From positions 62,001-126,000 of the forward strand of contig NZ_JBGFFE010000002.1 in assembly GCF_041224415.1 (NCBI RefSeq): a DNA stretch of 64,000 bases, in the 5' to 3' direction. The translations under genes were made by a program, and so were the position numbers. Of this stretch, positions 9,344-17,779 are shown piece after piece. This stretch comes from Clostridium_B lapidicellarium. GTDB taxonomy: Bacteria; Bacillota; Clostridia; Clostridiales; Clostridiaceae. Each line of letters begins with the position of its first letter. Position 1 is the first letter of the stretch. The notes below the pieces were generated by a model. That model saw nothing but the letters and a program-made list of their open reading frames with translations. It searched no databases and was not told the origin of the DNA.

Positions 9344-9556
9344 CTATAACACCCCTTTCTTTTTAAATAAAGTATCTACTGACTCTTCTGGAAATACTCT
9401 TAAAAGTCCACTTGCAACCTTGCAGCCTACTCCTCTTTTTCCACTAAGAACCCTACTTATAGTTCCTTTTGATACATTAGCTTTGGCAGCTAACTTATTT
9501 TGAGATAAACCATTTATCTCCATTAGTTCTTTCAATTTTGAAGAATTTAAATTCAT
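9344..9556 (-). CDS. XRE-family HTH regulator (Cro-like)
   Basis: A 70-aa single-domain helix-turn-helix protein: LKELMEINGLSQNKLAAKAN, then VSKGTISRVLSGKRGVG. It is the first gene of the leftward replication operon, so it is placed like a Cro/antirepressor. Two related inverted repeats lie directly upstream (9590-9607 and 9633-9666) and are candidate operators for it or for the CI-like repressor at 10.4-10.8 kb. Confidence 0.85.
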   Translation of the reverse strand: MNLNSSKLKELMEINGLSQNKLAAKANVSKGTISRVLSGKRGVGCKVASGLLRVFPEESVDTLFKKKGVL

Positions 9557-9589
9557 AATCGTCCCCCTCTTATGTTACCTTTTATGCTT

Positions 9590-9607
9590 GTTAGCTAATT
9601 TGCTAAC
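9590..9607. promoter_or_regulatory. Candidate operator, GTTAGC...GCTAAC
   Basis: Perfect 6-bp arms GTTAGC and GCTAAC flank TAATTT, about 34 bases upstream of the HTH start. The TTAGC/GCTAA half-site recurs in the hairpin at 9633-9666. Confidence 0.5.
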
Positions 9608-9632
9608 ATAAAGTTAAAAAAAGTATGTACTG

Positions 9633-9666
9633 AACAGCACATTAGCAATATGCTAATTGTGCTGTT
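9633..9666 (-). terminator. Long hairpin at the end of the ImmA-type gene
   Basis: AACAGCACATTAGCA pairs with TGCTAATTGTGCTGTT around a 3-base loop, giving 15 base pairs with one bulged T. The TAA stop of the ImmA-like gene lies inside it. A run of seven T residues follows about 12 bases later on the minus strand, so it may terminate the repressor/protease transcript. Its inner half-sites match the operator at 9590. Confidence 0.5.
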
Positions 9667-10427
9667 TCTTCCCTTACAAGTTTTAATTGCCTCAGCCTAA
9701 TTGAAGCTGCCTGTATTGATACGTTAAATATTCCAGCAAGTTCTCTTGACATATCATTTGCAAATTCATAAGTATCAAAATCTCTATCTAAAGTTATATA
9801 ATCATCACCAATACCGACTTCTTTAAATATGTTTTGTGCCGCTATTATAAATGTCTTTTTAGGCATTATCAAACATGATGATGTATAATTTGCCTGCCAT
9901 TCCATCCAGTCATTGTCTGTTTTAAATGTTCTTTTCTCTGGATAATCTTCAAAACTTCTTCTAAGGCACTTTATTGACTTAGCTTCTTCATTATCTAACA
10001 TATCAAAAATATTAAGCTGATCTTCATGCGTCTCAAACATTTCTCTATGCAGCATCCAGTGGCCACATTCATGTGCGTTGGTAAACCTGCATCTTCCTTC
10101 TTGATCTTCTGTAAGTAAACCATTGTTTATAACTACAGTACCTTTTTTCACATATATATCCTTGTACTTATCTTTTTCTAAATCGTATACAGTAAGAATT
10201 CCGTTATTAAAAGTTGTTAATCCAAGAACACTTCCATCTGGTGTTATATCTGCATAATCAACTTCAAGATGTAAATAATTTTCTAAAAATTCTTCTATTG
10301 GTGTTGGCATAGGTTTTTCTAATATTTTCGAATCAAAGTCCCCTAAATATGCTTCCGCAATTTCTTCAATATCACCTTTAGAAAGAACTGGCAGACCGTT
10401 ACTTTTTCTTTTAACTTCAATGTGCAC
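9642..10427 (-). CDS. ImmA/IrrE-type metallopeptidase
   Basis: This 261-aa protein has the zinc protease signature NAHECGHWMLHREM with HECGH at 119-123, and a C-terminal segment that ends in short helices (QAASIRLRQLKLV). In ICEBs1 and related elements an ImmA protease cleaves the ImmR repressor to induce the element. Here it lies directly downstream of an XRE repressor, overlapping it by one base, which is the same arrangement. That it controls induction of this phage-like element is inferred from family and context. Confidence 0.87.
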   Translation of the reverse strand: MHIEVKRKSNGLPVLSKGDIEEIAEAYLGDFDSKILEKPMPTPIEEFLENYLHLEVDYADITPDGSVLGLTTFNNGILTVYDLEKDKYKDIYVKKGTVVINNGLLTEDQEGRCRFTNAHECGHWMLHREMFETHEDQLNIFDMLDNEEAKSIKCLRRSFEDYPEKRTFKTDNDWMEWQANYTSSCLIMPKKTFIIAAQNIFKEVGIGDDYITLDRDFDTYEFANDMSRELAGIFNVSIQAASIRLRQLKLVREETAQLAYC

Positions 10428-10801
10428 TAGGCTTTGCCTCCTTTTTCAGTTAGCTTTTTAACAAACTCATCCCAATCCTCCTCTGTTGCAACTTCTCTAG
10501 CTTTTCTTAATGCCACCCTGACTTTTTTAGACGACATAATATATTCCGGGAGATCAGGTGCTATAGTGTTCTTACCTTCTCCTGCTAAATCAAACATTGT
10601 ATGTTTCTCATCCTCAGTTAATTTTAAAATTTTAGCTATTTGTATAAGCCTATCCATATCCGGCGGATATCTTCTGCCTTTTTCAATGTCACTGAGATAT
10701 GCGGGAGCAATTCCTAGTTCAGCGGCCATTCCTCTCAATGTTATTCCGAGTTTTTTTCTTTTATCTGCTATAAATTTTCCAAAACTAAATATATCATCCA
10801 T
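10427..10801 (-). CDS. XRE-family repressor (CI/ImmR-like)
   Basis: The 124-aa protein starts with an HTH domain (KRKKLGITLRGMAAELGIA, then PAYLSDIEKGRRYPP) and continues with a short C-terminal part containing KVRVALRKAREVATEEDWDEF. It is paired with a metallopeptidase gene with a one-base overlap, as in ImmR/ImmA switches. A consensus sigma-A promoter with a palindrome in its spacer lies upstream, which suggests autoregulation. Confidence 0.85.
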   Translation of the reverse strand: MDDIFSFGKFIADKRKKLGITLRGMAAELGIAPAYLSDIEKGRRYPPDMDRLIQIAKILKLTEDEKHTMFDLAGEGKNTIAPDLPEYIMSSKKVRVALRKAREVATEEDWDEFVKKLTEKGGKA

Positions 10802-10815
10802 TTTATTACCTCTCT

Positions 10816-10829
10816 ACGCTGTATAGCGT
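10816..10829. promoter_or_regulatory. Palindrome in repressor leader
   Basis: ACGCT and AGCGT arms around GTAT lie in the 5' leader, 15 bases before the repressor start codon. This is a possible second operator or a small leader hairpin. Confidence 0.4.
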
Positions 10830-10850
10830 GTTCGCATATCTGATAACATT

Positions 10851-10879
10851 ATTGTACAGGAAACAGTTTCCATTGTCAA
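10851..10879 (-). promoter_or_regulatory. Sigma-A promoter of the repressor with operator in the spacer
   Basis: On the minus strand TTGACA (10874-10879) and TACAAT (10851-10856) are separated by exactly 17 bases. The spacer contains the perfect palindrome GGAAAC-A-GTTTCC (10859-10871). A dimeric repressor bound there would block polymerase directly. Confidence 0.8.
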
Positions 10880-11249
10880 GATTTTTTATTAAATTAATTT
10901 ATTGTATTACTTAGAAATAAAAGCATACATTTTCATCATTTTGATTAATAATTTAATCATTTAAAGTATAAAATTTCTAGAACCTGCATGCTATCTCAAA
11001 AAAGGTGGACACTTCGGAACTATGAATTCTCTGAATATCACATATTTACTATTCCTTTTAGTTTAATAAAATTTTCCATTACATCAGCTTTAAACTCTTG
11101 AGTATACCTTTTGCCATTACCCGACTTTTTCTATCTAGATCATTGCAGTCATCAATTTAAGTACATTTCAGGCCGCTCTATCTTCTATATCCATAAAGAA
11201 TCTTTTTTCGTTAACTTGTTAGCTCAGATTTGTAACTATAAAATTCTGT
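10880..11249. other. Intergenic region with a transposase relic
   Basis: About 370 bases without an intact gene. Apart from the transposase remnant at 11038-11124 and AT-rich DNA I see nothing definable. A possible IS end (AAAAAAGGTGGACACTT) lies at about 10998-11014. Confidence 0.4.
11038..11124 (-). pseudogene. Remnant of an IS3-type transposase OrfA
   Basis: A short leftward frame reads GNGKRYTQEFKADVMENF, then IKLKGIVNM and a stop. KRYTQEFKADV is the typical opening of an IS3-family OrfA. No further transposase sequence follows, so this is a fragment of an older insertion, unrelated to the intact IS at 14.1-15.8 kb. Confidence 0.5.
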
Positions 11250-12767
11250 TTATATTAAGTATAAACTACTAAAAATTGAGTTTAATTCATTATGGATACT
11301 TCTAATAGCAACCTCATCTTCTCCATTATATATACAATTAATGATTGTTTTAACCTTATGGATAATAAAGTTAAACATCTCTTCATTAGGAATAATTACT
11401 GGTATCTTTTTTATATAGTTTGCTGAATTGTTAGCTGAGGGATTAATAGTAGTAATTATATCTCTAACAATATCTGAATTAAGCAAACCTAATAAAAATA
11501 AAGTATATTTTTCTTGCTTAGGAAATACACCAACTACAGATTGATCAAAAACCATATTTGAAATCAATGTAGCTCTAATCATACTAGACTTAACCATAGG
11601 AAGAACTATTCCTTGTTTAAAATAGAATTGTGAGTTTTGAAACCGAGCTTTTTTGTCATTATTATAATGGTTTACTGCTTCAGCACTCCAATTTACAAAC
11701 CATGGGTATTCTTTTCGCAAATATCTACTATTTGAACTTCCCTTAACAATTGGAATGTATTTTTTTTCGGATAAACCATTAATTAAATTTGGTTCTTCAA
11801 TATATTCATTAGCAATTTCATCCTCTGAAATTATTTCATATCCCTTTGAATTTCTTACATTTAGTGATTTCACTTTCATAAACCTTTTATTGTCTCCTAC
11901 ATATATTCCAGTTACACAATTGGCTATATCACCTAATCTACATTCAGCATTATTAATAATTTCATTAATTTGTTCATTTATATTCATATAAAAAGCGTGA
12001 TTTGGATTATTATAAATATCTTGTTGATTTAATTCCATATAGTTGAAGTTATTAGCCTTACCTTCTCTAACTAAATCAATGTCCTCTTTCTCCTTTAATC
12101 CAGTAATCAATCTAAGTGTATGATTTGTTGCAGTATTTTTATCATTTTCCTTTTGCAATGTTATTATAGATAATTTAGAATATCCAAATTGAACATTAGG
12201 AAAAACTTTTGAAGGAAAAGTTATTACTTCAATTATCTTTGTATTTGTAAGTATATATTCTCTCAAACTAGAGTGTCTATGTAAAAATAGAAAAGTATCA
12301 GGTATAATAAAAGATAATTTTCCTTTGTTTTTTAATAAAGATATACACCTAAGCAAAAATAAGGAATATGTTTCTTTCACATAATAGCCACTGTACTTTT
12401 CTTTTAGATCCGCTCGCTTGTCATAATCTAACCAAGCACCATAAGGCGGATTTCCTATAATCCTATCATATTCTCCTCCATTTTTAACATATTTGTCTAG
12501 ATCTTCATTAAAAAGTGTATCAGTATGAATTACATTAATATTTGGCTTATTAGAATACTTGTTTTTTAAAACTTTAACCGCTTCTTGATTTAAATCTAAT
12601 GCATCAATTTTAATATTTGGTACTTGCTCGATAAGTTTATCGATGAACACACCATCTCCAGCCGATGGCTCTAAAACTTTATGCTGTTCATTAAAATCAA
12701 GCATTTTACACATATAATTTGTTATATAGTCACACTTAGTATAATAAGAGCAATAAATATTTCCCAT
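11250..12767 (-). CDS. Type II N6-adenine DNA methyltransferase
   Basis: A 505-aa class I SAM methyltransferase. Motif I is VLEPSAGDGVF (about 31-41) and the catalytic motif IV is GNPPYGAW with NPPY at about 106-109, diagnostic of N6-adenine methylation. The C-terminal half resembles the target-recognition region of TaqI/Eco57I-like enzymes (PWFVNWSAEAVNHYNN; NPSANNSANYIKKIPV). I prefer ATG at 12767, with AAGGAG nine bases upstream, over the ATG 21 bases earlier. It follows a putative restriction endonuclease gene but is separated from it by a strong terminator-like palindrome, so the two may be transcribed separately. Confidence 0.88.
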   Translation of the reverse strand: MGNIYCSYYTKCDYITNYMCKMLDFNEQHKVLEPSAGDGVFIDKLIEQVPNIKIDALDLNQEAVKVLKNKYSNKPNINVIHTDTLFNEDLDKYVKNGGEYDRIIGNPPYGAWLDYDKRADLKEKYSGYYVKETYSLFLLRCISLLKNKGKLSFIIPDTFLFLHRHSSLREYILTNTKIIEVITFPSKVFPNVQFGYSKLSIITLQKENDKNTATNHTLRLITGLKEKEDIDLVREGKANNFNYMELNQQDIYNNPNHAFYMNINEQINEIINNAECRLGDIANCVTGIYVGDNKRFMKVKSLNVRNSKGYEIISEDEIANEYIEEPNLINGLSEKKYIPIVKGSSNSRYLRKEYPWFVNWSAEAVNHYNNDKKARFQNSQFYFKQGIVLPMVKSSMIRATLISNMVFDQSVVGVFPKQEKYTLFLLGLLNSDIVRDIITTINPSANNSANYIKKIPVIIPNEEMFNFIIHKVKTIINCIYNGEDEVAIRSIHNELNSIFSSLYLI

Positions 12768-12859
12768 ATCAAAATCTCCTTCCTCCATAATCTTTGATTT
12801 TCTTTAATATGCTCACTTATTCTTAGATTTCTATAATTAACTAACGCTCCTTTACTAAA

Positions 12860-12893
12860 AATTCTGACTTAAGTTAATACTTAAGTCAGAATT
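12860..12893 (-). terminator. 15-bp-arm palindromic terminator between R and M genes
   Basis: Arms AATTCTGACTTAAGT and ACTTAAGTCAGAATT flank a 4-base loop and are followed on the minus strand by a short T-run (AATTTTTAG). It lies 54 bases beyond the stop of the upstream endonuclease gene and about 90 bases before the methyltransferase start. Confidence 0.75.
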
Positions 12894-12946
12894 GATTATA
12901 CCATACTATTCTTTAATATCAATCATTTATTAAAACTGATATTTTC

Positions 12947-13879
12947 CTACCACCAAGTCAAATAGTAATCAAGGAACGTTTGATGTTGTCTTGATGTAAA
13001 ATTACTTTTCATATAATTAATAGTATCTTGATTAAAATCCGTTGAGAATTCTAGCTGATTTTCACTAATACAATTTAAAATGTCAAAACCAGTAAATTCT
13101 TGAACCATATTATATACTTCTTCTCTTCTTCTAACTTTCCATAATCCAGAATCTTCAAGCTGTCTTAAATAATTATGTCCAGCTCCCTGAATTGTTCTAA
13201 CTGCTAAAATACATTTATACGGCTTAGTTGTTAAATGATAATAATTAAGTAAAGAATAAACCCTTGCTACAGAAAGCAGCCTATCTTTATTCCCTTTTTC
13301 ATTGCTTCCATAGCTTCCTTTAAAATCTATAATAAATTTTTCATTTGAATTTTCAAACAACTGGTCTGAATCCAAATTAATACCTTTGCCCAAAAGATCC
13401 CAAATTTTCGTATATTCAGTATATATCCATTTTTTCTCGATATCTGATAAGCTCATCCTATCCAGTTTATTTCTATATGATATCTTAATTTTGCTCATAA
13501 CATCAACAAAACTTGGGGCTTTAAAAATAGATATTTCTTCATTAACAGGATACTTCCAAGATACTTTAATCAACCTTTCCCATAGTTCCCCGCTCCTACG
13601 TGAAAGATCCATACTATTGTACGCCCATAAGGCATTCCTTCTTTCTAAAGAAACAACTGTCCAACAATATGTAGCAAGAAATATTTTTTCCACCCTTTCA
13701 TTTCTCTTCATATATCTTTTTTCAATTTGTTCTATAATTTCTGCTTTAAGCTTGTCCATATTTTTATCCATTTGTTTAGTTTTACTTTGATTAGTTGTTT
13801 TTATTGAATATTCCTTTCTAAAAGTATCCTCTGAGTTTTTCCTAAAATATTGAAGCAATTCAACTTTTGTATAATCCAC
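12947..13879 (-). CDS. Putative type II restriction endonuclease
   Basis: This 310-aa protein has no family I can name with certainty. It has a plausible PD-(D/E)XK core: E98 in SRRSGELWERL, then acidic residues before FIIDFKGSYG, giving D185-x-K187. Position next to an N6-adenine methyltransferase of about 505 aa fits a type II restriction enzyme; PstI/BsuBI-type pairs have similar sizes, but I cannot confirm relationship or target site. It starts with GTG after a GGAGAGG site. The N-terminal 70 residues are rich in lysine and probably helical. Confidence 0.62.
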   Translation of the reverse strand: MDYTKVELLQYFRKNSEDTFRKEYSIKTTNQSKTKQMDKNMDKLKAEIIEQIEKRYMKRNERVEKIFLATYCWTVVSLERRNALWAYNSMDLSRRSGELWERLIKVSWKYPVNEEISIFKAPSFVDVMSKIKISYRNKLDRMSLSDIEKKWIYTEYTKIWDLLGKGINLDSDQLFENSNEKFIIDFKGSYGSNEKGNKDRLLSVARVYSLLNYYHLTTKPYKCILAVRTIQGAGHNYLRQLEDSGLWKVRRREEVYNMVQEFTGFDILNCISENQLEFSTDFNQDTINYMKSNFTSRQHQTFLDYYLTWW

Positions 13880-14145
13880 AAAATCCTCTCCTCTATTAAA
13901 TTATCTAATATATGCTATATTCTATTATACTACCATACATCTGTATATTTAATTTAATGCTCAGCTTTTTATCATCAAAAGATGACCATAGTTTCTTAGC
14001 TTTTACTCAAACAAAACTTGCAATTGATATTTTCCATAGATTTTTATAAATCATAAAATGAGATGACACATCACCATTGATATGCTCCCTTCTAGGTAGA
14101 CAAGTGAAATAATAAAACTTGTTTACTTAGGAGGGAGTATTTTCA

Positions 14146-14829
14146 ATGTCATTTAAACATAAGTTTTCCTTTGAAGAAAAAGTAAAGATTGTAACTGAAT
14201 ATCTTAATGGTACTAATGGATTCAGAGAAAGCTGTCGTATATATAACGTAAGTCAATCTGGACTTAAAGATTGGCTCCGTTTATATAAGACTTTTGGAAT
14301 TACTGCATTTAAGGAAAATAATAAGTGCAGAAAATATTCTTCATATATAAAGAAAAATGCAGTACACGATTATTTCAGCCGTAGGCTTTCAGTACCAGAA
14401 ATTTTAATTAAATATAAAATGCGTAGTACAACTCAACTCAGAAAGTGGATTATAAAGTATAATAGTCATGAGGAATTAAAAACCTCTGGAACAGGAGGAA
14501 CAACTATCATGACTAAAGGACGAAAAACCACTTATGAAGAACGGATTACAATAGTTAAATGCTGTATTGAGAATGAAAATAACTATGCTCAAACAGCTGA
14601 AAAATATCAAGTATCATACCAACAGGTTTACACCTGGCTTAAAAAATATGAGACAAACGGAGTTAAAGGACTGCTTGACCGCAGAGGTCATATTAAACCT
14701 GAAGATGAAATGTCAGAGTTGGAAAAACTTCGCGCTGAAAATCGTCTGTTAAAGGCAGAAAACAAGCGAAAAGAAATGGAGATGGAATTCTTAAAAAAAC
14801 TCGACGAAATAGAAAGGAGGCGATTTTAA
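14146..14829 (+). CDS. IS3-family transposase OrfA
   Basis: The 227-aa OrfA is longer than usual (about 100-170 aa) because it has two helix-turn-helix units: FSFEEKVKIVTEYLNG with SQSGLKDWLRLYK in the first 50 residues, and TYEERITIVKCCIENE with SYQQVYTWLKKYE near 125-165. A leucine-zipper-like helix follows (LEKLRAENRLLKAENK). Near its end the sequence TTAAAAAAAC (14791-14800) allows a -1 shift into the orfB frame. The start has GGAGGGAGT upstream. Confidence 0.9.
   Translation: MSFKHKFSFEEKVKIVTEYLNGTNGFRESCRIYNVSQSGLKDWLRLYKTFGITAFKENNKCRKYSSYIKKNAVHDYFSRRLSVPEILIKYKMRSTTQLRKWIIKYNSHEELKTSGTGGTTIMTKGRKTTYEERITIVKCCIENENNYAQTAEKYQVSYQQVYTWLKKYETNGVKGLLDRRGHIKPEDEMSELEKLRAENRLLKAENKRKEMEMEFLKKLDEIERRRF
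14791..14800 (+). promoter_or_regulatory. Putative -1 frameshift site of the IS
   Basis: TTAAAAAAAC near the end of orfA is a slippery heptamer type. After a -1 shift the frame stays open through the orfA stop into orfB, and AAAGGAGG about 20 bases downstream could act as the stimulatory Shine-Dalgarno element known for IS3-type frameshifting. Confidence 0.6.
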
Positions 14830-15719
14830 GCCAAGTTCAGAATGAAAATATTTATGTAGCGATTCAAGAAATACACAATGAAAAAGAATATCCTATTTCG
14901 GTATTATGTAAATTTGCAGAAATTCCACGTTCTTCTTATTATAAATGGTTAAGCCGCAAAGAAAATAAAAATGAAATGTTTAATAAAGTATTGATACTGC
15001 TAATAAAAGATGCCTATGAGGCAAAAGGTGGAATTCTTGGATATAGACAAATGACAATAAAGTTGAATAGAGAAAATGATTTTCATATCAATCATAAACG
15101 GGTTTACAGACTAATGCAGATACTAAATTTAAAGTCTGTTTGCAGACGAAAAAGAAAGAAGTATATTAAATCTACTCCACAGGTTACAGCGGATAACATC
15201 CTGAACCGTAAATTTATAGCAGATAATTTTGGTGAAAAATGGCTTACTGATGTAACAGAGATGAAGTATGGTACAAGCAGTAAAGCCTACTTAAGTGCCA
15301 TATTGGATTTGAGTGACAAGAGTATTGTTTCATTTGTCATTGGTCACTCTAATAACAATGATCTTGTATTTAAAACCTTTGATTTAGCTCATGAGAAATA
15401 TCCTGATGCGAAACCAATTTTTCATAGTGATCGTGGATTTCAATATACTACCAAGGCATTTAAGAAAAAGCTAAATGATGCTGAAATGACACAAAGTATG
15501 TCAAGAATATCCAGATGCATTGATAATGGTCCAATGGAAGCATTCTGGGGAATGTTAAAATCTGAAATGTATTATTTAAAGTCTTTTAATTCCTACAATG
15601 AACTTAAGCAAGCAGTCACCGATTACATAGATTATTATAACACTGGTCGATACCAAAAGCGATTAAACTGCATGACGCCATTAGAGTACAGAATTTATTT
15701 AAAAAATAAAGCAGCATAA
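14818..15719 (+). CDS. IS3-family transposase OrfB (DDE integrase core)
   Basis: The frame is open from about 14790 and an ATT at 14821 or the frameshift gives the product; an internal ATG lies at 14976. Counting from that ATG, the catalytic triad is D92 (WLTDVTEMKYG), D152 (FHSDRGFQYT) and E188 (NGPMEAFWGML), with 35 residues between the last two. The N-terminal HTH_21 region (IKDAYEAKGGILGYRQM) is intact. The protein should be active, most likely as an OrfAB fusion. Exact initiation is not certain. Confidence 0.88.
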
Positions 15720-16020
15720 AAATATATCCAACCATAAAACCATGGTTGAATATATAAAAACATTTTTATTTTTTCATCTGTCTACTTGACAGGGAGCAGT
15801 TCACATAGTTACCATTACATATATTTTTTTCAAAACCAAACAAATATCTAAATATCCTTAATTTCACGTAAAAAAAACAAACCTACATTTTCAAATTTTT
15901 ATCTATCATTATCTGCTAAGAATACACATCCTAATTTAAAATTCCACAAATATATATTTTTATAATTAAAATCAAACTTCAGCTCTTAAATTTTCTTACT
16001 CATTTTAGTTCAAAAAATTA

Positions 16021-16074
16021 AAAGTCCCTGAAATCAAGAACTTTCTATTGTATCAATATTATAGTTTACGTATG
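16021..16074. repeat. 54-bp element-end repeat, copy 1
   Basis: The segment matches 21969-22022 end to end, with best identity in CTATTGTATCAA and GTTTACGTATG. Its left part is a degenerate inverted repeat (AAGTCCCTGAAATCAAGAACTT). It lies directly beyond the 3' end of the AbiH-like gene. Confidence 0.75.
16047..16066 (+). repeat. 20-bp inverted repeat, left copy
   Basis: ATTGTATCAATATTATAGTT is exactly the reverse complement of 18971-18990. The two copies flank the AbiH/nuclease cassette plus the internal rlmD-like junction. Confidence 0.7.
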
Positions 16075-16223
16075 GCTAATAGGGCTTGGATCAATGTGAA
16101 CTCAGGTTGAGACTGTAAATTTCGCCTTTTTTACATATGTTCGTTCGTGGGAATAAAGCAACAGCTATTTTTTAAGTTTTGACGTTTGTAGGAATATATC
16201 TTTACAAAATAATTTCAGCAATT

Positions 16224-17657
16224 TTAATTTTTAATGTACTCAAAATTCATTATACAAATCATATAAAGCACAGAAGGTACTACACCTTCCTGTAATGCTA
16301 TATAACTAATACTTGCATTCTGTTGTAAAAATTCTTTTTCACTTGTTGTAGAATGATTAGGATTTCTCTTATTCATATCTTCTTTAACTAACTTACACAA
16401 TCGTTGCATTTCAAATTTAGGAATCTGATTTATCTTTTTAACTATAGTCTCTTTTGTGACTGCATCATCTGATAACGCATTGAATATATCAATAAATTTT
16501 TCAAAATCTTTAATTGCCAAATTGTAATTACAATTATACGTCTTAACTTTGCAATCTAATGCTGCCCATAGGGTATTCACTTTCTCACATTGAAATAACT
16601 CTTTTGGAAAGTGGTTTTCAATAAACATTCTATCTCTTTCATCATAGTAATAGAAAATTATTTTAGATAAACTTTTATTGTTCAATATAGCATCAAAAAT
16701 ATGCGCATCATTGTTAGGAGATATTCCTATAATATACAGTTCATTTTTTATTTTACTGAAGCTATCAAAGTGGTATTCTGTTGCCATATTCAACTCTGGA
16801 TGTAAAATCTTTGTCATAATCATTTTATATTCTAAAGGCTTTTCTTCTTTTAGTTTTTCTACCTGCTTCTTAAATTCCACTTCATCTGCATACCTATTTG
16901 CAAAAGTTTCGGATTCCATAATTAAGCGATGATTATCACTTATTATTTTATATTTTAATTTGCCACTATAACTCAAAAGGGCATTACAAAAACAATGTAT
17001 CATATCATCAAGAACTACAGTTTCACCAGCGTTTCTTCTAATGTAACCTAAAACATTCTTTTCATTTTCACTATTTGTTAAAACTGAAAAGTCCCCATGA
17101 AGATGGTAAACTTCTTTATGTGTTAAATTCTCGATATTATTATCGTAATTCAAAGTATATATGTTATCAAAAGATTGAAAAAATCGTCCAACTTTTTTAT
17201 TTTCTTTCATGCCTTTATAAATTTCTTGAATTTTACCACTATTAAATATTGCATCAAGTATTAAATATTCAAACCCTTGTACAGCTAACTGCCTATTTTC
17301 CTCCAAATCAATATTTTTTAAAAAGAACATATGAACAACAAAAAACCAATCTTCAAGCATAATATCATATGGATTCTCTATCAAAGAATCATAACGATTT
17401 TTAAAATCTTTTAACGCATCTGTGGTGTCTATATCTATAGCAAAAGTATCATACTCACCATCACGAATTTTGTTACCTTCTCCAACAAAGTTTTCTAATA
17501 AATTAACTATCTCACTCCCTGTAAGCCTATTTCCAAATAATCTTTTATAACTATCAAGTTTGGCACGATATTTTATCCTCTTCATAATAAAATTGCTACT
17601 ATATGCAATCCCACCAAATTGAATATTAATACCATTACCTAATAATAAATTTTTCAA
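16224..17657 (-). CDS. AbiH-like (SIR2-fold) phage-defence protein
   Basis: The 477-aa protein begins NLLLGNGINIQFGG, the nucleotide-binding opening of AbiH and SIR2-like defence proteins. It also carries IYTLNYDNNIENL near 170 and VYHLHGDFSVL near 185, which supply the conserved NYD and HGD residues of this fold. The rest is helical and unassigned. AbiH proteins cause abortive infection in lactococci; a SIR2-type member might deplete NAD, but that is not shown here. Start is TTG behind AGGGGG. It lies 122 bp downstream of a NucS-like nuclease gene on the same strand, and the two may form one defence cassette. Confidence 0.65.
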   Translation of the reverse strand: MKNLLLGNGINIQFGGIAYSSNFIMKRIKYRAKLDSYKRLFGNRLTGSEIVNLLENFVGEGNKIRDGEYDTFAIDIDTTDALKDFKNRYDSLIENPYDIMLEDWFFVVHMFFLKNIDLEENRQLAVQGFEYLILDAIFNSGKIQEIYKGMKENKKVGRFFQSFDNIYTLNYDNNIENLTHKEVYHLHGDFSVLTNSENEKNVLGYIRRNAGETVVLDDMIHCFCNALLSYSGKLKYKIISDNHRLIMESETFANRYADEVEFKKQVEKLKEEKPLEYKMIMTKILHPELNMATEYHFDSFSKIKNELYIIGISPNNDAHIFDAILNNKSLSKIIFYYYDERDRMFIENHFPKELFQCEKVNTLWAALDCKVKTYNCNYNLAIKDFEKFIDIFNALSDDAVTKETIVKKINQIPKFEMQRLCKLVKEDMNKRNPNHSTTSEKEFLQQNASISYIALQEGVVPSVLYMICIMNFEYIKN

Positions 17658-17779
17658 AATAATGTCCCCCTATTTACTTTTATTCTGTTGCAAATTAATC
17701 ACCTTTTACATACACATATTTATAATTACCTCTCCGCTAACTACTAAAAAGTAATTTTTGAGAAATCATTTCAGGCTGA

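Larger units (their letters stand above)
14083..15798 (+). mobile_element. IS3-family insertion sequence, 1716 bp
   Basis: The ends are imperfect inverted repeats of about 35 bp beginning TGCTCCCT, then GGTAGACAAGTGAAATAAT at the left and AAGTAGACAGATGAAAAAAT at the right, with the TG...CA tips usual for IS3. It carries orfA and orfB with a slippery A7C stretch. The flanks (ATA before, GTT after) show no obvious 3-4 bp target duplication, so the insertion is old or one side has been rearranged. It lies between the restriction-modification genes and the AbiH cassette. Confidence 0.9.
15799..16223. other. Intergenic DNA between IS and AbiH-like gene
   Basis: This is AT-rich DNA without a gene. 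The only structured part is the 54-bp repeat copy at 16021-16074. The stretch 16075-16223 is slightly richer in GC than its left neighbour and shows no ORF or promoter I can support. Confidence 0.5.

Noticed and set aside
11250..13879. Assigning the R-M pair to the PstI/BsuBI family
   Set aside because: Protein sizes are similar, but I cannot recognise family-specific motifs in the endonuclease.
16125..16150. LexA-type box near ACATATGTTCG
   Set aside because: Only one half-site matches; the other half is TTACAT, and no SOS gene follows.
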